Origin: Enterobacter ludwigii
GTDB taxonomy: Bacteria; Pseudomonadota; Gammaproteobacteria; Enterobacterales; Enterobacteriaceae
Assembly (NCBI RefSeq): GCF_001750725.1
Contig: NZ_CP017279.1
Coordinates: 1,054,001 to 1,118,000, forward strand
Length of the DNA: 64,000 nucleotides
Direction of reading: 5' to 3'
A program made the position numbers and the translations under genes. Numbering within the stretch: the stretch's first letter is position 1; the number at the start of each line of letters is the position of its first letter. The notes below the pieces were generated by a model. That model saw only the letters and a list, made by a program, of their open reading frames with translations, had not been told where the DNA came from and did no database searches. Positions 58,263 to 64,000 of the stretch are shown here, one piece after another.

Positions 58263-58610
58263 ATGTTAGATTTGGACAGTATTGTCGCAGAAGAAACCGC
58301 AGAGAACGATCTGGAAGAGGTGGTGATGGGGCTTATCATCAATTCCGGGCAGGCGCGTAGCCTGGCGTATGCCGCGCTCAAACAGGCCAAGCAGGGTGAT
58401 TTCGCAGCCGCAAAGACCATGATGGAACAGTCCCGTACGGCGCTGAACGAAGCACACCTGGTGCAGACAAAGCTTATTGAAAGCGACCAGGGTGAAGGCA
58501 AGATGAAGGTCAGTCTGGTGCTGGTGCATGCGCAGGATCATCTGATGACGTCGATGCTGGCACGTGAACTGGTGGCCGAGTTAATTGAGCTTCACGAGAA
58601 GATGCAGTAA
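58263..58610 (+). CDS. chbA: ChbA, chitobiose PTS component IIA
   Basis: The ATG at 58263 (AAAAGGAG site) gives 115 residues. The phosphorylated histidine is His89 in [15 protein letters not shown]. It forms helical trimers typical of the IIA-lac family and donates phosphate to ChbB. Confidence 0.96.
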   Translation: MLDLDSIVAEETAENDLEEVVMGLIINSGQARSLAYAALKQAKQGDFAAAKTMMEQSRTALNEAHLVQTKLIESDQGEGKMKVSLVLVHAQDHLMTSMLARELVAELIELHEKMQ

Positions 58611-58639
58611 GGCAGAGTTTGCAGCAGGAGGTCAGCGCG

Positions 58640-59458
58640 ATGGAAATAAAAACCGCACTTGAACAGCAACTGTTTAATGGCAAAAATTTTCACGTGATTA
58701 TTTACAACAAGACGGAGAGCGCGAGCGGTCTGCATCAGCATGACTACTATGAGTTCACGATTGTTCTGACCGGTCGCTACTACCAGGAAATCAACGGCAA
58801 GCGCGTCCTGCTTGAGCGGGGAGATTTCGTCTTCCTGCCGATGGGGTCCCATCACCAGAGCTTTTATGAATTTGGTGCAACCCGCATTCTTAACGTAGGT
58901 GTCAGCAGACGCTTCTTTGAGAAACACTATCTGCCGCTGGTGCCGTTCTGCTTTGTGGCCTCGCAGGTCTATCGCATCAAAAACGAGTTCATGACCTGGA
59001 TTGAAACGGTTATCGCCTCGCTTAACTTTCGCGAGAATGAATTTGATGAGTTTATTGAAACGGTGACGTTTTATGTGATGAACCGTCTGCGCCATCATCG
59101 TGAAGAGCAGCAGGTAAGCGATGATATTCCGCAGTGGCTGCGCAGTACGGTTGAACTGATGCACGATAAAGGACAATTCAGCGAAAATGCGCTGGAAAAT
59201 ATGGTCGCTTTGTCCGGTAAATCACAGGAATATCTGACCCGAGCAACTCAGCGTTATTATCGTAAAACGCCAGTGCAAATTATTAATGAAATCCGCATTA
59301 ATTTTGCTAAAAAACAGCTGGAAATAACCAACTACTCGGTTACCGATATTGCTTATGAGTCAGGCTACAGTAGCCCCAGCTTGTTTATTAAGACCTTTAA
59401 GAAATTGACTTCGTTCACACCGAACAGTTACCGGAAGAACCTGACGGTAATTAATTAA
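58640..59458 (+). CDS. chbR: ChbR, AraC-family dual regulator of chb
   Basis: I choose ATG 58640 (AGGAGG at 58626-58631), giving 272 residues; the frame is open to a TTG at 58619. A cupin N-terminal domain ([20 protein letters not shown]) is followed by AraC helix-turn-helix motifs ([20 protein letters not shown]). ChbR represses chb without substrate and activates it with phosphorylated chitobiose; ChbG is needed for activation. It lies within the operon, 29 bp after chbA. Confidence 0.95.
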   Translation: MEIKTALEQQLFNGKNFHVIIYNKTESASGLHQHDYYEFTIVLTGRYYQEINGKRVLLERGDFVFLPMGSHHQSFYEFGATRILNVGVSRRFFEKHYLPLVPFCFVASQVYRIKNEFMTWIETVIASLNFRENEFDEFIETVTFYVMNRLRHHREEQQVSDDIPQWLRSTVELMHDKGQFSENALENMVALSGKSQEYLTRATQRYYRKTPVQIINEIRINFAKKQLEITNYSVTDIAYESGYSSPSLFIKTFKKLTSFTPNSYRKNLTVIN

Positions 59459-59568
59459 ATTTCGGCGGATTTACCCGCCACAAATATTGCCTTGATTGCT
59501 TGCCCACAGAGCGGGAAGAGTACGCTACACCTTGCAGGCGATTAACCTGATATGCTAAGGGAGATATT

Positions 59569-60924
59569 ATGCAGAAGAAATTAAAAGTCGTAACCATTGG
59601 CGGCGGCAGCAGTTATACCCCGGAATTACTCGAAGGTTTCCTGAAACGTTATCATGAATTACCGGTCAGCGAATTATGGCTGGTGGACGTTGAGGAAGGT
59701 CAGGAGAAACTGAATATCATTTTTGAGCTCTGCAAGCGGATGGTCGCGAAAGCCGGTGTGCCATTGACCGTGCATAAAACCCTCGACCGTCGCCTGGCGC
59801 TGCAGGATGCCGACTTCGTGACGACCCAGCTGCGCGTCGGCCAGCTCAAAGCGCGTGAAATGGATGAACGTATTCCACTGAGCCACGGCTATCTGGGGCA
59901 GGAGACCAACGGCGCGGGCGGCCTGTTCAAGGGGCTGCGTACCATTCCGGTCATTTTTGACATCATCAACGATGTGGAAGCGATCTGCCCCAACGCGTGG
60001 GTGATTAACTTCACCAACCCGGCCGGGATGGTGACCGAGGCGGTCTATCGCCACACCGGTTTCAAACGCTTTATCGGCGTCTGTAATATTCCGATTGGCA
60101 TGAAGATGTTCATCAGCGATGTGCTGGAGTTGACCGATAACGACGATCTTTCTATCGATCTCTTTGGCCTGAACCACATGGTGTTTATCAAAGATGTCAT
60201 TGTGAATGGTCAGTCTCGCTTTAGCGAATTGCTTAACGGCGTGGCCTCCGGGCGCCTGACCGCTGCGTCAGTGAAAAACATCTTTGACCTGCCGTTCAGC
60301 GAAGGGCTGATCCGCTCGCTTAATCTGCTGCCTTGCTCATACCTGCTTTACTACTTCAAACAGAAAGAGATGCTGGCCATCGAGATGGGTGAGTACTATA
60401 AGGGTGGCGCACGCGCTCAGGTGGTGCAGAAAGTTGAAAAGCAGCTGTTTGATTTGTATAAAGATCCGAACCTGAACGTGAAACCGAAAGAGCTTGAGCT
60501 GCGCGGCGGAGCGTATTATTCCGATGCGGCGTGTGAAGTGATCAACGCCATTTACAACGACAAGCAGGCCGAGCACTACGTCAATGTGCCGCATCACGGT
60601 CATATCGACAACATCCCGGCTGACTGGGCCGTTGAGATGACCTGCATTCTGGGACGTGATGGCGCCAGACCGCATCCACGGATTACCCATTTTGACGACA
60701 AAGTGATGGGGTTGATCCACACCATCAAAGGGTTTGAAGTGGCAGCCAGCAACGCGGCGCTGAGCGGTGAACTCAATGACGTTCTTCTGGCGCTCAATCT
60801 CAGCCCGCTGGTCCATTCCGATCGCGATGCCGAGCAACTGGCCAGCGAAATGATTCTGGCGCATGAAAAATGGTTGCCTAATTTTGCCGCCACGATTGAG
60901 AAGCTGAAATTCAAACAGCACTGA
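59569..60924 (+). CDS. chbF: ChbF, family 4 6-phospho-chitobiosidase
   Basis: The 451-residue GH4 enzyme starts with an NAD-binding motif ([18 protein letters not shown]) and has the metal- and substrate-binding CNIPIGMK and [10 protein letters not shown]4 enzymes need NAD and Mn2+ and work by redox elimination. It cleaves the phosphorylated disaccharide. The spacer from chbR is 110 bp, with no clear second promoter. Confidence 0.97.
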   Translation: MQKKLKVVTIGGGSSYTPELLEGFLKRYHELPVSELWLVDVEEGQEKLNIIFELCKRMVAKAGVPLTVHKTLDRRLALQDADFVTTQLRVGQLKAREMDERIPLSHGYLGQETNGAGGLFKGLRTIPVIFDIINDVEAICPNAWVINFTNPAGMVTEAVYRHTGFKRFIGVCNIPIGMKMFISDVLELTDNDDLSIDLFGLNHMVFIKDVIVNGQSRFSELLNGVASGRLTAASVKNIFDLPFSEGLIRSLNLLPCSYLLYYFKQKEMLAIEMGEYYKGGARAQVVQKVEKQLFDLYKDPNLNVKPKELELRGGAYYSDAACEVINAIYNDKQAEHYVNVPHHGHIDNIPADWAVEMTCILGRDGARPHPRITHFDDKVMGLIHTIKGFEVAASNAALSGELNDVLLALNLSPLVHSDRDAEQLASEMILAHEKWLPNFAATIEKLKFKQH

Positions 60925-60935
60925 GAGGATGTGTG

Positions 60936-61694
60936 ATGGAAAACCTGCTGATCGTCAATGCTGATGATTTTGGTCTCTCAAAAGGTCAAAACTACGGCAT
61001 TATTGAAGCCTGCCGCCGGGGTGTGGTGACCTCAACTACGGCACTGGTTAATGGTGACGCGGTTGAACACGCGGCGCAGCTCAGCCGCGAGGTGCCAGCG
61101 CTGGGCGTCGGCATGCACTTTGTATTGACGCTCGGGATGCCGCTTTCACCGATGCCGGGACTTGCGCGGGACGGACAGCTGGGCAAATGGATTTGGGAAC
61201 AGGCAGAGCAGGGCACGCTGCCGCTCGAGGAGATTACCCGCGAGCTGGACTGTCAGTTCAACCGTTTCGTCGATCTCTTTGGCCGTGAACCCACGCATAT
61301 TGACAGCCATCATCACGTGCATATGATCCCGGCACTTTTCCCGTCAGTGGCGGAATTTGCACAGCGCAAAGGCGTGGCAATGCGCGTGGATCGTGAGGTG
61401 CAGGCGCTGCACGGGCTGTCATTGTCTTCTGTGCCCACAACGGACGGGTTCAGTAGCGCGTTCTACGGCGACGAGATTAGCGAAGCGCTGTTCCTGCAGG
61501 TGCTGGATGAGTCCGCCACGCGCGGGGAACGGTCGCTGGAAGTGATGGCACACCCGGCGTTTGTCGATAACATTGTGCGTAAAAGTGCCTACTGCTGGCC
61601 GCGACTGGCGGAACTGGATGTGCTGACGTCGGCATCGCTGAAATACGCCATTGCCGAGCGTGGGTACCGTCTGGGCACCTTTGAGGATGTATGA
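60936..61694 (+). CDS. chbG: ChbG, chitooligosaccharide monodeacetylase
   Basis: The ATG at 60936 gives 252 residues. The YdjC-family metal site is in [17 protein letters not shown] (Asp) and [13 protein letters not shown] (His pair). It removes one acetyl group from phosphorylated chitobiose, creating the inducer for ChbR and the preferred ChbF substrate. It is the last gene of the operon, 11 bp after chbF. Confidence 0.96.
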   Translation: MENLLIVNADDFGLSKGQNYGIIEACRRGVVTSTTALVNGDAVEHAAQLSREVPALGVGMHFVLTLGMPLSPMPGLARDGQLGKWIWEQAEQGTLPLEEITRELDCQFNRFVDLFGREPTHIDSHHHVHMIPALFPSVAEFAQRKGVAMRVDREVQALHGLSLSSVPTTDGFSSAFYGDEISEALFLQVLDESATRGERSLEVMAHPAFVDNIVRKSAYCWPRLAELDVLTSASLKYAIAERGYRLGTFEDV

Positions 61695-61698
61695 AAAT

Positions 61699-61726
61699 AG
61701 CCCGGAGGCGCGGTGCCTGCCGGGCT
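61699..61726. repeat. REP-like palindrome after chbG
   Basis: AGCCCGG and CCGGGCT are inverted around a GC-rich centre, 5 bp after the chbG stop. It resembles the palindromes at 19906-19932 and 28537-28563. Confidence 0.6.
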
Positions 61727-61747
61727 GAGTAAACGATGTCAATCAGC

Positions 61748-61779
61748 GCCGGGTCGGGCAAAGCCAGACCCGGCTTTTC
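61748..61779 (+). terminator. Terminator of the chb operon
   Basis: GCCGGGTC-N11-GACCCGGC followed by TTTTCT ends the plus-strand operon next to the convergent katE stop. Confidence 0.7.
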
Positions 61780-64000
61780 TTATGCCGGTATCCGATCAAT
61801 CTTACTGCTGCGTGACCACACACGGTGCGCTGCGAGCAGATCGAACAGCTTCGTCATAAACGCATCATCGACGTTATCGCCTTCGACAATACCATCTTCA
61901 CCTTGCTCAGCCACCTTCAGGTGCGCTTTAAACTGTCGCGCATCGCCGGACAGGGCGATCGGCTTCAGGTGTTTATAGGCTTCCAGCAGATAATAAATCG
62001 CATCGCCATTGTTCAGCAGACTGTCGATGTCGCCGCACGGCACAATCACCGCATCAACGGTGAGCGATGGTGCTCCGGCAAAGGTGGCCGCAACCGGCAG
62101 CACTGAACCGTCGTCGGCGGTCACTTCCCCCATGCGGGAATAGAGCAGTTTGGCGTGAACGCCTTTGGCTTTCAGCGCCTGCATAATCCCCAGCACGTCG
62201 CTGGCACGGGTGTTGTCATTCAGCAGAATGGCCACTACCCGGCCTTTTATCGAGCCACCCGGCACCGCATACAGACTCAGGGACGGATCTTTCTTCAGTC
62301 CGTTAACGTCTTTAGGTGGGGCCGCATTGCGTTGCTCGTCCGTCAGCGTAATGCCAAGGTTATCCGCCACGCTCTGGGCAAGCTGAATATCGATATGGGC
62401 GAGCTGATCGACCACGCGCTCGCGGATGTAAGTCCGCACCACTTTGCTCAGTTCAAAGCTAAAGCCGCCGATAATGTGCTGTTGCTCGATCGGCGTCTGG
62501 CTGTTCCAGAACAGGCGAGGTTGGGCATAATACTCGCCGAATGACGGGCTACGCTCGCGGATTTTATTGCCATCGATGCGCTCCTGGTACGACTCAAAAC
62601 CACCGCGTTTCGGTCCCGGCGGCGTTTCGCGCGGCCAGTTATCGTTGATGGAGTTCGGCTCATAGTTAGCCGGATTGGTATCGATATCCTGGCGATGCAT
62701 CCCGTCGCGCTGGAAATTGTGGTACGGGCAGGTTGGACGGTTAATCGGAATTTCGTGGAAGTTTGGCCCGCCAAGGCGACTGATCTGCGTATCGGTATAG
62801 GAGAACAATCGCCCCTGCAGGAGGGGATCGTTCGTGAAATCCAGCCCCGGAACGATATGCCCCGGGTGGAACGCGACCTGCTCATTTTCGGCAAAGAAAT
62901 TGTCCGGGTTACGGTTGAGCACCATTTTACCCACCAGCTGAACCGGCACCAGCTCCTCTGGGATCAGCTTTGTCGGGTCGAGAAGGTCGAAATCGAAGTT
63001 AAACTCATCCTCTTCCGGGATCAGCTGTAACCCCAGTTCATATTCCGGGAAGTCACCGGCTTCAATCGACTCCCACAGTTCGCGACGGTGGAAGTCCGGA
63101 TCGCGCCCGGTCAGCTTCTGGGCTTCATCCCACACCAGCGAGGCTTTGCCCGCCACAGGCTTCCAGTGGAAGCGTACGAATGTGGCTTTCCCGTCCGCGT
63201 TGATCATCCTGAAGGTATGAATACCAAACCCTTCCATCGTGCGGTAGCTGCGCGGAATGCCCCGGTCTGACATCGCCCACATCACGTTGTGTAACGTTTC
63301 TGGTTGCAGTGAGACATAATCCCAGAAGGTGTCATGCGCACTTTGTCCCTGCGGTATGGCCCAGTGGGGCTCCGGTTTTACCGCATGGACAAAGTCAGGA
63401 AATTTATGCGCATCCTGAATGAAGAACACCGGGGTGTTATTGCCGACGAGATCGAAAATACCCTCTTCGGTATAAAATTTGGTGGCGAAGCCGCGGATAT
63501 CACGCACGGTATCTGCCGAACCCGCGCCGCCCTGTACGGTTGAAAAGCGGACAAAGACCGGTGTGATTTTGTCCGGATCGGAAAGGAAATCCGCTTTGGT
63601 TATCTCTTTGAGGCTTTTGTAGGGCTGGAAGTAGCCGTGTGCCGCGGAGCCACGCGCGTGAACGATGCGCTCAGGTATACGTTCATGGTCAAAATGGGTG
63701 ATTTTTTCCCGCAGAATAAAGTCTTCCAGCAGGGTCGGTCCGCGCGTTCCCGCACGCAGCGAGTTCTGATCGTCAGCAATGCGCACGCCCTGGTTGGTGG
63801 TAAGTGCAAAACCTTCGCCGCCTTTACGGTGGGACTCAAGGGATTTCAGCTTCTCGTTTCCGGTATCCGGGGATTTCATACTTCCCGGCGCGGTAGGCTG
63901 TTCGCCAGGTGCGGAAGGGCCGGGGGACGGGCGGTGAGAGCCATCCGCTGGGGCCAGAGAGTCCATGCCTGGTTGAGATTCTTCAGTGCCATGAATGGGT
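61780..64000 (-). CDS. katE: KatE, monofunctional catalase HPII (5' end outside window)
   Basis: The frame is open to the end of the window. The codons at 63967-64000 ([11 protein letters not shown] before MDSLAP) align with the E. coli N-terminal extension, so an internal ATG at 63966 is not the real start and about 15 residues lie outside. It is a large catalase: the catalytic His in [14 protein letters not shown], the haem-binding Tyr in [16 protein letters not shown] and the C-terminal flavodoxin-like domain (about the last 150 residues, [18 protein letters not shown]) are present. It degrades H2O2 in stationary phase under sigma-S. It converges with chbG, as in E. coli. Confidence 0.97.
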   Translation of the reverse strand, partial: PIHGTEESQPGMDSLAPADGSHRPSPGPSAPGEQPTAPGSMKSPDTGNEKLKSLESHRKGGEGFALTTNQGVRIADDQNSLRAGTRGPTLLEDFILREKITHFDHERIPERIVHARGSAAHGYFQPYKSLKEITKADFLSDPDKITPVFVRFSTVQGGAGSADTVRDIRGFATKFYTEEGIFDLVGNNTPVFFIQDAHKFPDFVHAVKPEPHWAIPQGQSAHDTFWDYVSLQPETLHNVMWAMSDRGIPRSYRTMEGFGIHTFRMINADGKATFVRFHWKPVAGKASLVWDEAQKLTGRDPDFHRRELWESIEAGDFPEYELGLQLIPEEDEFNFDFDLLDPTKLIPEELVPVQLVGKMVLNRNPDNFFAENEQVAFHPGHIVPGLDFTNDPLLQGRLFSYTDTQISRLGGPNFHEIPINRPTCPYHNFQRDGMHRQDIDTNPANYEPNSINDNWPRETPPGPKRGGFESYQERIDGNKIRERSPSFGEYYAQPRLFWNSQTPIEQQHIIGGFSFELSKVVRTYIRERVVDQLAHIDIQLAQSVADNLGITLTDEQRNAAPPKDVNGLKKDPSLSLYAVPGGSIKGRVVAILLNDNTRASDVLGIMQALKAKGVHAKLLYSRMGEVTADDGSVLPVAATFAGAPSLTVDAVIVPCGDIDSLLNNGDAIYYLLEAYKHLKPIALSGDARQFKAHLKVAEQGEDGIVEGDNVDDAFMTKLFDLLAAHRVWSRSSKIDRIPA

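Noticed and set aside
63966-63966. ATG at 63966 as the start of katE
   Set aside because: The frame stays open to the window edge, and the preceding codons align with the known N-terminal extension of HPII.

Overview
The window is chromosomal DNA of a member of the Enterobacteriaceae, most likely Enterobacter or a close relative. Almost every core gene has a recognisable E. coli K-12 counterpart, in the order known from the yeaQ-gapA-selD-topB-gdhA-ynj-xthA-astCADBE-nadE-chb-katE part of that chromosome. The accessory genes differ from K-12. This identification rests on remembered protein families and gene order; no database search was run.

Region 1 (1-4.6 kb) is an integration hot spot. It opens inside umuD, followed by umuC (SOS polymerase V), a flxA-like gene with a textbook sigma-28 promoter, and a truncated yedK. 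Then comes a 3' fragment of icd with its terminator (2631-2849), an AT-rich stretch with a family 26 glycoside hydrolase gene, and a second, decayed icd 3' fragment with its own terminator (4468-4608). icd is the attachment gene of e14- and phage 21-like elements, so I read this as two elements stacked in tandem, the intact icd lying left of the window.

Region 2 (4.6-17.9 kb) mixes small and signalling genes. It has a DUF1304 membrane protein, ymjA, a possible 2H phosphoesterase, two CSS-motif EAL proteins, a GGDEF protein, a RyhB-type iron-responsive sRNA on the minus strand (about 11165-11261), yeaQ, the tiny genes yoaJ and yoaK, dgcP, yoaF, yeaO, a CTP-synthase-like amidotransferase, nimT/nimR, yeaL and yoaI.

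Region 3 (17.9-45.7 kb) is core metabolism and housekeeping. It holds yeaK, yeaH-yeaG (with a sigma-54 promoter), mipA, yeaE, yeaD, gapA, msrB, yeaC, a GH18 chitinase absent from this position in K-12, pncA-ansA, sppA, ydjA, selD-topB, gdhA, ynjH, nudG, ynjA-ynjF, and a minus-strand run xthA-(ydjZ-like)-ynjB-ynjC-ynjD, then ynjE.

Region 4 (45.7-64 kb) contains the sigma-54-controlled astCADBE arginine succinyltransferase operon, spy, ves, cho (with a LexA box), nadE, osmE, the chitobiose operon chbBCARFG and the start-truncated katE.

Two themes run across the window. One is nucleotide second messengers: three genes with EAL or GGDEF domains, the neighbouring 2H-like gene, and dgcP. The other is chitin use. 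The chbB-chbC spacer carries the known pairing site for the sRNA ChiX, and the chitinase mRNA, 28 kb away, carries a 12-nt match to the same ChiX seed directly over its ribosome binding site. This suggests that the chitinase belongs to the ChiX/chitosugar regulon.
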